Assembly: GCA_029582165.1 (NCBI GenBank)
Contig: CM055877.1
Location: 31,489,749 to 31,553,748, forward strand
Source of the DNA: Portulaca oleracea
Lineage: Eukaryota > Streptophyta > Magnoliopsida > Caryophyllales > Portulacaceae
Length of the DNA: 64,000 nucleotides
Direction of reading: 5' to 3'
The notes under the pieces are model-generated. The model was not told where the DNA came from and searched no databases. It was given only the letters and a program-made list of their open reading frames with translations. Below are positions 1 to 9,566 of this stretch, one piece after another (the stretch's first letter is position 1; every line of letters begins with the position of its first letter). Both the position numbers and the translations under genes were made by a program.

Positions 1-527
1 ATTTGTTTTTCGCTCCTTGATGCTTATTGCATCATATTGTTGTGGTTATTTGCTGTCCCGAGATATTGGTGTTCTTGTGGTGTTATAAGCTTGCTTGAAT
101 CAGTGCCTTGGTGAGCTTATATACATCATTTCCACTCCTTCGTGTTGAGTTCAGATCTTTTTGAGTGAGTTCCTAAACCTTTGTGAGTTTCTTGATGTTA
201 TATGGTGTGTGTGAACCTGGTTCTAATTGCCATTTGAGTGAAACACATCAATCTCCATTCGTAGTTGATGTTTTCTTCCTTTGGCGTTGCTTCTCCGAAC
301 CAACATAAGGTCCTTTGATATGATTCTGAATGTCCTTCATGAGTCCTTTGCTATTTATTATATGGTTTATTCAAGCTTGGTTTCCTCGTCATTCTGGAGA
401 TAACTACATCATTTGTGGTTGTTTTTTCCCTCCTTTGTTGGGTTATTGAGTCATACGTGAGGTCCTTGGGTTCCTATGATGTTTCCTAGCCTGCTGAGTT
501 AAAGGTCCTTAGGTCTAGGATACATCA
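1..527 (+). repeat. C-family LTR, 3' end only (cut by window start)
   Basis: This stretch is the reverse complement of the first ~530 bases of the C LTRs at 34361 and 38721, so here the LTR reads on the plus strand and finishes with GGATACATCA at 527. It abuts the interior of an X LTR, so it looks like an insertion into X. The left part lies outside the window, so I cannot tell whether it is a solo LTR or the 3' LTR of a full element. Confidence 0.85.
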
Positions 528-936
528 CCTTGGACGTGCACTAATCAAGAAGCTAGGCGCTTGAGGCTTACATCATGCTACACATTTATTACATCATAAA
601 AACTCTAAAATACAACTCTAGAAAGAAAAGACTATAACTCCTTCAATACTTGTCCGTTTTCCAAGATTCAAAAACAATTGGAAAGCTCTTTCAATGTACT
701 CCAATCTGTCTTTGGATGACTTCCTCAATAGATGTATGGATCTAGAGTTATAGAGCAGAATATCGAACTGCACTTGATAAGGTCCTCTACTGCCGTGAGT
801 GATGATTACTCAATAAAGGACTTTTATCTCCAAGAGTGATTTAAGCTTGTTGATGTCCTCATATATATGAGAATAACTCCATGTAAGCTAGAATACCATC
901 AGGGTCCTTCACGCTTTCTTCCTTGAACTAATAAAC
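528..936 (-). repeat. X-family LTR remnant, left part
   Basis: Matches the solo X LTR at about 37763-38165 in the same orientation (minus). It is broken on the left by the C LTR and on the right by B1. The last five bases, TAAAC (932-936), are the B1 target duplication. The 3' half of the X LTR is absent. Confidence 0.8.
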
Positions 937-1911
937 TGATGTATATTTGATGGCCATATACATCAAGGTCAACTAGAGAAACATCAAATACTCACCTACA
1001 TGGAAGAAGAGCTGACATCTCTCACAAATCTCTCTATTTGGAAAAAATCTACATGGGTACTTAAGTAATTTGCTCCATAACTCAAGAACCATCAAGCTAT
1101 TATGGAAGGAGTGTTAGAGTGGATTAATCTACATTCCAAGAGCTTTCCAAGGGTTCAAGAATCTTTAGATTTGGTTAAGTATTGAGCAAGTTATCATCAT
1201 TTGTAATCTAGCTTAGTTCATTTGTTTCTTTATGATGTAATCATGTGTATAGGATGATGTAAGCTAGATGGTTGTAATTTCTTTCATACCACACGCCTAA
1301 GGGGGCCTCTACTAGTATAAATAGACCCCTTAGGGTGCCTTGTATCATCATTCAATCATATATCAAAATACAATCAAACACATGATGTGTTCTCTCTAGC
1401 CTTGTGCTAGTTTCTCTTCGTTTCTCTTGAGGGAGGACGAGAACTATCCCCTTCTTCTATCCAAGGTTGGCGTCCTTGGTGGTAATAGGAAGGATTTGAA
1501 GGTCTCTTGAAGGTGGTGTGGCTGTATCCTCCAAGAATCTTCAAAAGCCATTATCATTCTATCATTCTAGTCAGTTTCGTTTGATTCATTAGAATTCTTT
1601 CAATTGCATTTTCATTGTTTCTATCTTTCCTTTACACATCTAAAGTGCTAAATCATAATATAGATTCATCAATCCATTCGTTTTCAACATTCCTACATTC
1701 GTCCATTCATTCGTTCATTCATCATTCAACCGTTCATTCTATCATTCTCATTCATTTGGTAACCATCTTTCATAGTTCTTTCCATCTTTTTCATCCATTT
1801 CTATTCCATTTTTGGTTCTTTGGAACTTTGAGAAGGGAGATTCCTATCTTCGTTTTTAAAGATCCTTAGATTGTGTGTAATGTGATCATCCCTTGGTCCC
1901 ATTATGCATCA
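937..1911 (+). repeat. B1 5' LTR
   Basis: 975 bp from TGATGTATAT to ATTATGCATCA. It opens with a 10-bp inverted repeat (937-946 with 956-965, 9-base loop). A TATA box lies at 1316-1323. The 3' third (about 1600-1860) is a low-complexity tract of ATTC/ATCC-like words, so short frames there are not genes. Confidence 0.93.
1316..1323 (+). promoter_or_regulatory. TATA box of B1 5' LTR
   Basis: TATAAATA followed by a C-run, the usual core promoter layout of these LTRs. The same box is at 4617-4624 in the 3' LTR. The transcription start is not visible directly. Confidence 0.7.
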
Positions 1912-1915
1912 AAAT

Positions 1916-1928
1916 TGGTATCAGAGCC
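1916..1928 (+). other. B1 primer binding site (tRNA-iMet)
   Basis: TGGTATCAGAGCC starts four bases after the LTR end and complements the 3' end of plant initiator tRNA-Met. It is the site of minus-strand DNA priming. Confidence 0.9.
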
Positions 1929-2188
1929 AAGGAGATTGATTCTCTTAGTTCTTGAACCATCTTTTACCCATCTTTCCATCACAAATTCATCCCCCACCAT
2001 CCCTACACTTCATGCCACCCATACGTTCTTCCAAGAACTCATCAAGAACTCATAAAGAACTATTAGCTCCACAAAGAACCCCACAAACCCAAACACAATC
2101 AACCCAAACACATCCTATCTCTCGTCCCTTATGTGCTAACCCACAACCATGAGTTTCTTGTGATCTTTTTGTTGCAAGATTGGTTCTA

Positions 2189-4132
2189 ATGGCTGGTTCA
2201 AGTTCTCCTACGAAGTCTCCCACAACATCTCAAGAAGATGTTGAAGCGATGAAGCAAAGAATCGTTTATCTCAACGATCAACTAAAGAAATACATGCATC
2301 TACAACACAGAGTGACCCATAGTGAAAGTGAGACCAATGATAATGATGAGGATGTTCCAAGAAGACGTTTCCCAAAGGAGGAGAGATTCGACTTCAAAGT
2401 AGAGATCCCCGAATTTGTTGGAAATCTTGATCCGGAGGTTTTCTTGGATTGGATGCAAACCGTGGAGAGAGTCTTTGATCTCAAAGACGTGGATGATAAC
2501 AAGAAGGTCAAGTATGTCGCCTTGAAGCTACGAAAACATGCAAGTATTTGGTGGACAAACTTGCAAAAGAAGCGGGAAGCTAAAGGAAAGGACAAGGTGC
2601 GTTCATGGGATAAAATGAAAAAGAAGCTTCAAGAGAAGTTCTTACCACCTAGCTACCTACGTGACAACTACTACAAGCTACAAAAGTTGGTCCAAGGAGG
2701 GAAAAGCGTAGAGGAGTACACCAAGGAATTTGAGCATTTGCTTTGGAGGTGTGATCTTAAAGAGGACGAGCCACAAACTTTGGTATGTTATCTTTTTGGT
2801 CTCAATGATTGGATTAGACACGTTGTTGAATTGCAACCATACAAAACCTTGGATGAGTTGAGTTCTTTGTCCCTTAAAGTTGAAAGGCAAAGGAGAAATA
2901 AGGGAAAAGAAGCTCTAAACAAATACCAAACTCCACAAGAATCATCCTACTCTACATTCCCTCACACGCCACAACAAAACCTCCAAGTCTCCACAAAAAG
3001 AACTCCACAAAATCAGCCCCCATCCATCCCTAAACCCCACGTCCAAGAAGCCAAAACTCTAGCCCCACGAAGGTGTTTTCGTTGTCAAGGGTTAGGTCAT
3101 TATGCCTCGGAGTGCCCAAACAAGAGAATAGTATCTTTGGTAGAATATCAAAGTGCTTTGTATGTAGAACCGGAGTATAATGAAAGAAAGAATGAAGAGG
3201 AAGTAGTTAGCCCTATTGACGTGAATGAGGAAGAAAGTGTGGAAGAGGAATGTGTAGAAGAGCCGGATGAAGGAGAGTTACTTGTTGTAAGAAGAGACTT
3301 GGATGTGCTTCATGTGTCGAATGTCCAAGTGCAAAGGGAGGCTATCTTCCGCTCTCTTTGTACAATCAATGGAAAAGTGTGTTCATTAATCATAGATGGA
3401 GGAAGTTGCACCAATGCAGCCTCTACAACAATGGTCAACAAGTTGCAATTGGAAGATATCCCTCATTCCACGCCTTATACCGTACGTTGGCTAAGCCAAG
3501 GCCAAGACATTCGTGTGGATCAAAGGGTCTTGGTAAGTCTTTCAATTGGGAAGAATTATAAAGATTCCTTATGGTGTGATATTGTTCCTATGGATACTTG
3601 TCATATTTTGTTGGGAAGACAATGGTTATTTGATAGGAGTGTCATGCATGATGGGAGATCCAACACTTATACTTTCACTCTCAATCAAAAGAAGATCACT
3701 TTGACACCTCTAGCACCATCTTCTCGGCCTAAGGAGGAAGAAAGACATATTGTGTCGATTATGAAGGTGGATCATGAGCATGAAAGGCATAAGAGTCTTA
3801 CTCTTACAAATTTGGAGGAAAACAAAACGGATCCAAGCAAGCACCCAATTTTGAATTCTCCTATGAAGCGTATCTTCCATGTGTACCCAAGAGAAATAAA
3901 CTTGAATCTTATGGTTGAAGAGCCAAGGATTCGAAGGAGCCAAGAAGCTAAAGTCATCAAAGTGGATCGATTCATGCTAAATGATAAAGGCCAAGTGGTG
4001 AAACTTGACTTGGGAATTGAGAAGCTGCATTGGGAATCTACATCCGTGGAGAAAGTTCGAGGATCCAAGTCTTGTAATGGCCATGGATTACTTGGGAGAA
4101 AGATGAAGAAGTTCATCAAAAGGAATCTGTGA
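2189..4132 (+). CDS. B1 Gag-protease polyprotein (no pol)
   Basis: Uninterrupted frame of about 647 residues from ATG 2189; an upstream in-frame TTG at 2180 is not needed. In order: an N-terminal coiled-coil-like stretch (about 15-45), a Ty3/gypsy Gag capsid domain (about 65-230, with the conserved IWWTNL and SVEEYTKEFEHLLWRC segments), a basic proline/glutamine-rich linker, a CCHC zinc knuckle (C-x2-C-x4-H-x4-C, about 296-309), an acidic linker, and a retropepsin with active site DGG (about 403-405) and the ILLGRQW flap-side motif. After it comes a basic tail of unknown function shared with B2 and B3. The frame ends early: an extra A near 4120 shifts it off the tail that continues in B2. Gag assembles the particle and the protease would mature it. 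No enzyme for copying or integration is encoded. Confidence 0.9.
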   Translation: MAGSSSPTKSPTTSQEDVEAMKQRIVYLNDQLKKYMHLQHRVTHSESETNDNDEDVPRRRFPKEERFDFKVEIPEFVGNLDPEVFLDWMQTVERVFDLKDVDDNKKVKYVALKLRKHASIWWTNLQKKREAKGKDKVRSWDKMKKKLQEKFLPPSYLRDNYYKLQKLVQGGKSVEEYTKEFEHLLWRCDLKEDEPQTLVCYLFGLNDWIRHVVELQPYKTLDELSSLSLKVERQRRNKGKEALNKYQTPQESSYSTFPHTPQQNLQVSTKRTPQNQPPSIPKPHVQEAKTLAPRRCFRCQGLGHYASECPNKRIVSLVEYQSALYVEPEYNERKNEEEVVSPIDVNEEESVEEECVEEPDEGELLVVRRDLDVLHVSNVQVQREAIFRSLCTINGKVCSLIIDGGSCTNAASTTMVNKLQLEDIPHSTPYTVRWLSQGQDIRVDQRVLVSLSIGKNYKDSLWCDIVPMDTCHILLGRQWLFDRSVMHDGRSNTYTFTLNQKKITLTPLAPSSRPKEEERHIVSIMKVDHEHERHKSLTLTNLEENKTDPSKHPILNSPMKRIFHVYPREINLNLMVEEPRIRRSQEAKVIKVDRFMLNDKGQVVKLDLGIEKLHWESTSVEKVRGSKSCNGHGLLGRKMKKFIKRNL

Positions 4133-4202
4133 TGATTTCAAAGCCTTTAAGAAGAAAGCTCGACATTCTTTGAGAAGAAGGCGAGTAAGAGAGTGATGCT
4201 CC

Positions 4203-4237
4203 AAGTTTGAGGACAAACTTTTTTAACCAGGGGAGTA
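4203..4237 (+). other. B1 pre-PPT hairpin and polypurine tract
   Basis: AAGTTTG (4203-4209), loop AGGA and CAAACTT (4214-4220) form a perfect 7-bp hairpin. It lies downstream of the stop codon, so here it is non-coding. The purine-rich AACCAGGGGAGTA follows and ends at the 3' LTR start; it is the plus-strand primer site. Confidence 0.85.
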
Positions 4238-5215
4238 TGATGTATATTTGATGGCCATATACATCAAGGTCAACTAAAGAAACATCAAATACTCACCTAC
4301 ATGGAAGAAGAGCTCACATCTCTCACATATCTCTCTATTTGGAAGAAATCTACATGGGTACTTAAGTAATTGGCTCCATAACTCAAGAACCATCAAGCTA
4401 TTATGGAAGGAGTCTTAGAGTGGATTAATCTACATTCCAAGAGCTTTCCAAGGGTTCAAGAATCTTTAGATTTGGTTAAGTATTGAGCAAGTTATCATCA
4501 TTTGTAATCTAGCTTAGTTCATTTGTTTCTTTATGATGTAATCATGTGTATAGGATGATGTAAGCTAGATGGTTGTAATTTCTTTCATACCACACGCCTA
4601 AGGGGGCCTCTACTAGTATAAATAGACCCCTTAGGGTGCCTTGTATCATCATTCAATCATATATCAAAATACAATCAAACACATGATGTGTTCTCTCTAG
4701 CCTTGTGCTAGTTTCTCTTCGTTTCTCTTGAGGGAGGACGAGAACTATCCCCTTCTTCTATCCAAGGTTGGCATCCTTGGTGGTGATAGGAAGGATTTGA
4801 AGGTCTCTTGAAGGTGGTGTGGCTGTATCCTCCAAGAATCTTCAAAAGCCATTATCATTCTATCATTCTAGTGAGTTTCGTTTGATTCATTTGAATTCTT
4901 TCAATTGCATTTTCATTGTTTCTATCTTTCATTTACACATCTAAAGTGCTAAATCATAAGATAGATTCATCAATTCATTCGTTTTCAACATTCCTACATT
5001 CGTCCATTCATTCGTTCATTCATCTGTTCATCCGTTCATTCTATCATTCCCATTCATTTGGTAACCATCTTTCATAGTTCTTTCCTTCTTTTTTTCATCC
5101 ATTTCTATTCCATTTTTGGTTCTTTGGAACTTTGAGAAGGGAGATTCCTATCTTCATTTTTAAAGATCCTTAGATTGTGTGTAATGTGATCATCCCTTGG
5201 TCCCATTATGCATCA
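4238..5215 (+). repeat. B1 3' LTR
   Basis: 978 bp, nearly identical by eye to the 5' LTR with a few substitutions and short indels, which points to a fairly young insertion. TATA box at 4617-4624. TAAAC follows at 5216-5220. Confidence 0.93.
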
Positions 5216-5220
5216 TAAAC

Positions 5221-5320
5221 CCTTGTGGTTGTTGATACCCAAGGCGACATTTGTAGCTTCTAGCTAGATTAAGGTCCTCTTAGCTAACCTTGATGTATAT
5301 AGCTGGGCGATTATACATCA
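5221..5320 (-). repeat. X-family LTR remnant, right part (LTR 5' end)
   Basis: Continues the X LTR interrupted by B1 and matches the last ~100 bases of the solo X LTR at 38171-38270. Read on the minus strand it starts with TGATGTATA and has the matching arm TATACATCA 12 bases further in, a perfect 9-bp inverted repeat at the LTR start. Confidence 0.8.
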
Positions 5321-5405
5321 TCGCGCCTAAAGGTTGTTCTCTACATGCTAGGAGCTCAGTCTTGGTTAGCTGAACGGCCATAGGTGGGTGAGTGGATGAT
5401 GCGTT

Positions 5406-5945
5406 GTGTTTGAGGTTGGGCTTGAAAGTGGTCAACACACGAGGATTGAGGTCACAAGCAGCAAAACACCGATAATCCCACTAGCTGCTCGTTCACTCGC
5501 CCCCCGAGCACCGATCACGGCTCAAGGATGTTGTCTGTGGGGTGGAAGTGGGGTTCTGATTTGTCGAATGGGTTCGGGCATAGGGTAATATGTGTTTAAT
5601 GGCTGGGCTGAGCCTAACCAACGCACGACGATTGAGCTCCCAGCAGCACAAACCAAATATTATCCCACAAGCTACTCGTTCGCCGTCACCCCGAGCACCG
5701 ACCAAGGCTTACTTTTGTTGGGCTTAAGGTATGTTTCATGGCATCGAAAGGGTTTGAGAGGAGCGCAGGGTGTGTTTGAGGCTACTAGGCTAAAGGGCAA
5801 CAGACACACGGGCATTGAGATCCCTAGCAGCTAAAAACCGAATATCCCACAAGCTGCTCATTCACTCGCCTCCAGAGCTCTAACTACACCTCAAGGTTGT
5901 TTTTGTATGGGCTGGACATCAAATTGTGGTGGGATGTGGCTCAAC
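5406..5945. repeat. Degenerate tandem repeat, three ~185-bp monomers
   Basis: Three diverged copies start at about 5406, 5592 and 5772, each opening GTGTTT and sharing a core with CACACGA..GATTGAG, CAGCA, ATCCCAC, AGCT and CTCGTTCACTCGCC-like words. Spacings are 186 and 180 bases; the third copy decays after about 5940. The period is nucleosome-sized, as in many plant centromeric or subtelomeric satellites. The short open frames here do not agree between copies, so I do not call genes. Confidence 0.7.
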
Positions 5946-6384
5946 TCCTTTCCCCAGCACCGCGACATCCCCATAGGCAAATTCGAACGCTTTGGGCCTC
6001 CACCACCCTGCGCGAAATGCATGCCACGCGTTTAGAAGTGCTACTTCTAAGATGGCACAAGGCCAACCAGTTCGCACGGGCGTCCGAGCTCATGGCTGCG
6101 GCCCAATCGGTGTACTCGACAAAGTCGCAAGCAACAGGGATTTACCGATCCATACGGTTCCAACCCTCCGAAAGGCTCTCAGCAAAAGGGATTTACGGAT
6201 CCATACGGTTCCAACCCTCTTCTAAGCCAAGAGACATCCGGGGCCTTGCTCCTCAATCTTCCCACCTACTAGTTCCTAGCCTCGTCCGGTCAGGCACCAC
6301 CAGTCACCACACTTGCGACAATTATCCCACACAAGGGAGGCATCGTCCCTCCACATTAATCCCAAAGACAATGAGAATGCCACC
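5946..6384. other. GC-richer intergenic DNA, left flank of element A
   Basis: Base composition is clearly richer in G+C than the retroelements around it. I recognise no gene. It contains the 51-bp duplication at 6131-6224 and ends at the A insertion site. It may be decayed satellite, ribosomal spacer or an unrelated old transposon. Confidence 0.5.
6131..6224. repeat. 51-bp direct duplication
   Basis: Two head-to-tail units starting at 6131 and 6182 share GGGATTTAC, GATCCATACGGTTCCAACCC and flanking bases with few mismatches. It looks like a local slippage or satellite-type duplication. Confidence 0.75.
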
Positions 6385-7243
6385 TGATGCATATTCATAT
6401 CATAAGCATCATGAAGAGGCTATCAAAGATCTTACAATTCTCTTAAATGAGTTACAAGCTTCTAATTCACGTGACATCCATGGTAGCTTCTATGGAAGAG
6501 GTTTATTGAGCTTCTTACAACAAGATCCATGAAGATTCATCTCATCAAAGTTGAAGGGCTTTGGAAGGTCTACATCATGGTTTTTGAATCTTTAAGTTTG
6601 GACTAGTATTGAGCTAGTTATCATCATTTTATGTACATTTGTATCTTTGTGATGTCACTTTTGTATTGGGTGATGTAAGCCTACAAGGGCCTTATTCTTG
6701 ATGTATGTCACGCCTAAAGGGAGGTGTGATTACTATAAATACCCCCTTATGGTGTCTTGTAAACACAATCTATTGAATCATAATAAACACAAAAGTCTCT
6801 CTAAAGTCATCATGCTTTAGTTTTTCTCTCTAGCATTCTAGCTAGGAGTTTCGAATTCCTTGAGGGGAATTCGTTCAAATCTTCTCTTCTATTCCAAGAG
6901 GGAGCAATCTTGGATGGTTCAAAGGAGGAGTTGGATATCAAATTGATTGTGGTGCTTCTATATCAATCAAGGAGGTTTCCATTGCCAATTCTATCTTGTT
7001 CTGACGTCAAACGTGTTGTTCTTCGTTGGTTGGTACGTTTTGCTTAGTCTTTTATTTCTCTTGATTGTCATTCTTGTCATAATCATTAGAACTCTCGTCC
7101 AAGCCTTTCGCTTCATACCTTTTCAATCTAAATCCATCCGTTTCATTCGTTTGTTTGAGAAATCAACAATCACAAGTTCTTACTTGTGAACGATCCGTTT
7201 TCATTTCGTGTATAATGGATTAGTTTTGATTCATTATGCATCA
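6385..7243 (+). repeat. A 5' LTR
   Basis: 859 bp, TGATGCATAT...TTATGCATCA. TATA box at 6734-6741. The first 148 bases (6385-6532) are an open frame identical in position to the pol tail carried by the 3' LTR. The start is an imperfect inverted repeat (TGATGC with GCATCA). Confidence 0.92.
6734..6741 (+). promoter_or_regulatory. TATA box of A 5' LTR
   Basis: TATAAATA followed by CCCCC. The counterpart in the 3' LTR is at 40927-40934. Confidence 0.7.
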
Positions 7244-7247
7244 AAAG

Positions 7248-7259
7248 TGGTATCAGACC
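7248..7259 (+). other. A primer binding site
   Basis: TGGTATCAGACC: initiator tRNA-Met type with one G missing compared with TGGTATCAGAGCC of the other elements. Confidence 0.8.
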
Positions 7260-7479
7260 TTAGCTTGTTGATATCTCTTGTTTCTTGCATCATTTTAGCA
7301 CCTTGTTTTTCGTCACATTCACGCCACCCTTGAATTCTTCCAAGAACTCATCAAGAATTCATCAAGAATTCATCAAGAACCCTAAGCTCCACAAAGAACC
7401 CTTAAGACCAAACACAAACCTAGCCAAATCCGTCCCTTACCCTACGTGAGTTCTAAGATTGACATCAAGATTAAATCAA

Positions 7480-7932
7480 ATGGACGAGTCTCAAACCAAT
7501 TCACCTAAGAATGTTGATGCTATGAGGATGCAAATTGATATGTTGCAAAAACAATTAAAGACCTATATGGATTTAAACCGTGCTTTACAAAGGGAGCCTT
7601 TAAATGTTGTTGAAGGTGCTTCATATGGCACGCCTAGTTCACTCTCAAGAAGGGGTGAACGTTTTGATTTTAAAGTTGAAATACCTGAATTTGATGGTAG
7701 TCTAGATCCGGAGGTATTTCTTGATTGGATTCAAACGGTTGAACGTGTATTTGATTTGAAAGAAGTTAATGATGAGCTAAAAGTGAAGTATGTAGCATTG
7801 AAGTTGAGAAAGCATGCCTCTATTTGGTGGACTAACATGCAAAAGAAGCGACAAGCAAAGGGAAAGGACAAGATTCGTACATGGGAAAAGATGAAGTCCA
7901 AATTGCAAGGCAAATTTCTACCCCAAAGCTAA
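7480..7932 (+). CDS. A Gag, N-terminal part ending at a premature stop
   Basis: Starts at ATG 7480 (an in-frame TTG at 7459 is a weaker alternative). It encodes a coiled-coil-like N-terminus and the first half of the capsid domain (FDFKVEIPEF, FLDWIQTVERVF, IWWTNMQKKR). TAA at 7930-7932 falls where the other families have a TAC tyrosine codon in S-Y-L-R-D-N-Y, so it is a point nonsense mutation. The same frame continues open after it. Confidence 0.85.
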   Translation: MDESQTNSPKNVDAMRMQIDMLQKQLKTYMDLNRALQREPLNVVEGASYGTPSSLSRRGERFDFKVEIPEFDGSLDPEVFLDWIQTVERVFDLKEVNDELKVKYVALKLRKHASIWWTNMQKKRQAKGKDKIRTWEKMKSKLQGKFLPQS

Positions 7933-9566
7933 GTCCAAGACAACTATGTCAAGCTTCAAAAGCTAGTTCAAGGATCCAAATCGGTGGAAGAGTATACTAA
8001 GGAGTTTGAACATCTCCTTTGGCGTTGTGATTTGAAGGAGAATGAGCCACAAGTTTTGGTACGTTTGCTAATTGGTTTAAATGATTGGATACGTAATGTT
8101 GTTGAGTTACATTCTTATCAATCATTGGATGAATTAAGTACTTTGGCCTTGAAAGTAGAAAGGCAAAGGAAAGAAAGGGGAAAAGATACCATGAGAACGT
8201 ACCCTACACAATCCAAACCCTATACTACACATCCACCTACCCAAACACAATACAAAACTCCACAAAATCAGCCCCCATCCTCCCAAAAACCCTACGGCAA
8301 AACCCAACAAAATCAGCCACAAAATCCCCCATCCAAACCCCATGTCCAAGAATCAAGGACATTGCCTCCAAGAAGATGCCAAGGATTGGGTCATATTGCA
8401 TCCGAATGTCCTAACAAACGTGTAGTTTCTCTTGTTGAATATCAAAGTGCTTTATATGTTGAACCAAGTTGTCATGAAAGTGAGTATGAAGAAGAGCAAC
8501 TTGAGGAGGAAAATGACGTTTGTGAAGAGGAAAATGTGGAAGAAGCGGATGATGGAGAATTAATTGTGTTAAGGAGGGCATTAAGCGTGGCTTCTACACC
8601 AAATGAATTGGAGCAACGCGAAACTATCTTCCATACTAGATGTACGGTTCAAGGGAAGGTATGTTCACTCATTATTGATGGTGGTAGTTGTACTAATGCG
8701 ACTTCTACTATAATGGTTGAAAAATTGAAGTTAGAAGTGAGTCCTCATCCATCTCCTTACAATATACAATGGTTGAGTCATGGAAAGGGTATTAAGATTG
8801 ATAAACGTGTGTTTGTATCTTTATCCATTGGGAAGAGTTATAAAGATCAAATATGGTGTGATGTAATATCAATGGATGCTTGCCATATTTTGCTTGGGAG
8901 ACCTTGGCTTTTTGATAGGTACGTCACACATGATGGGAGAATGAACACTTATTCCTTCACCATCAACAAGAAGAAGATCACATTGGCCCCTTTGCCACCT
9001 TCTTCTATCATTCGGCCACCCCAACAAAAGGAGCAAGAAAAGGAGTCCAATATTGTTTCTTTGCTAAAAGCGGATCAACATGAGTTCCATGAGCAAAAGG
9101 AGTTGATTTTGGCTAATTTGCAAGGGGAACAAGTTGCCCCAACTCGTGAACATCCACGGCTCCAACCTATCCTAAGGAGGTTCGATCATTTGTTCCCTAA
9201 TGAGATGCCACACGGTTTGCCACCAAGAAGGGAGATAGAGCACAAAATTGATCTCATTCCCGTAGCCATTCTTCCAAATAAAGGGGCATATAGAATGAAT
9301 CCAAAGGAGGCTCAAGAAGTGCAAAAACAGGTTGATGAGCTACTTTCAAAGGGTTTGATAAGGCCTAGCATGAGTCCATGTGACGTTCCGGTGTTACTAG
9401 TTCCAAAGAAAGATGGTTTGCAACGCATGTACATGGATTGTAGGTCCATCAACAAGATAACTATCAAGTATAGATTCCCTATCCCACGCTTGGAGGATCT
9501 ACTTGATGAGTTATATGGGAGTGTTGTCTTCTCCGAAGTGGATTTGAGAAGTGGATATCACCAAAT
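7933..9566 (+). pseudogene. A Gag C-terminus, protease and start of reverse transcriptase
   Basis: Continues the gag frame past the stop. It holds the capsid C-terminal half, a proline/glutamine-rich linker, a zinc knuckle that has lost three residues including one cysteine (R-R-C-Q-G-L-G-H instead of R-R-C-F-R-C-Q-G, near 8374), an acidic linker, a retropepsin with intact DGG (8677-8685) and ILLGRPW, and the N-terminal RT fingers through the FSEVDLRSGYHQ segment. A single-base deletion near 9566 moves the rest to another frame. Confidence 0.85.

Larger units (their letters stand above)
937..5215 (+). mobile_element. B1: complete non-autonomous gag-protease LTR retrotransposon
   Basis: Two near-identical LTRs (937-1911 and 4238-5215) flank a 2.3-kb interior with one long gag-protease frame. 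There is no reverse transcriptase, RNase H or integrase. The target duplication TAAAC is perfect (932-936 and 5216-5220), so the element is structurally complete and inserted into the X LTR. The architecture matches what is called TR-GAG: a terminal-repeat element carrying only Gag and dependent on another element for enzymes. The B1 interior is related to B2, but the LTRs form a separate subfamily. Confidence 0.93.

Noticed and set aside
1680..1780. CRISPR-like direct repeats in LTR leader tracts
   Set aside because: Short irregular ATTC words without constant spacers in a plant retroelement; not a CRISPR array.
6376..6384. GAATGCCACC occurring both before A (6375-6384) and inside the right flank (near 41650)
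   Set aside because: The second copy is about 210 bases from the A boundary, so it cannot be the target duplication. CACC directly at both ends fits.
5897..6532. 211-codon frame upstream of A
   Set aside because: It runs from unique GC-rich DNA into the A 5' LTR. Only the LTR part is meaningful (the pol tail); the rest shows no homology or conservation.
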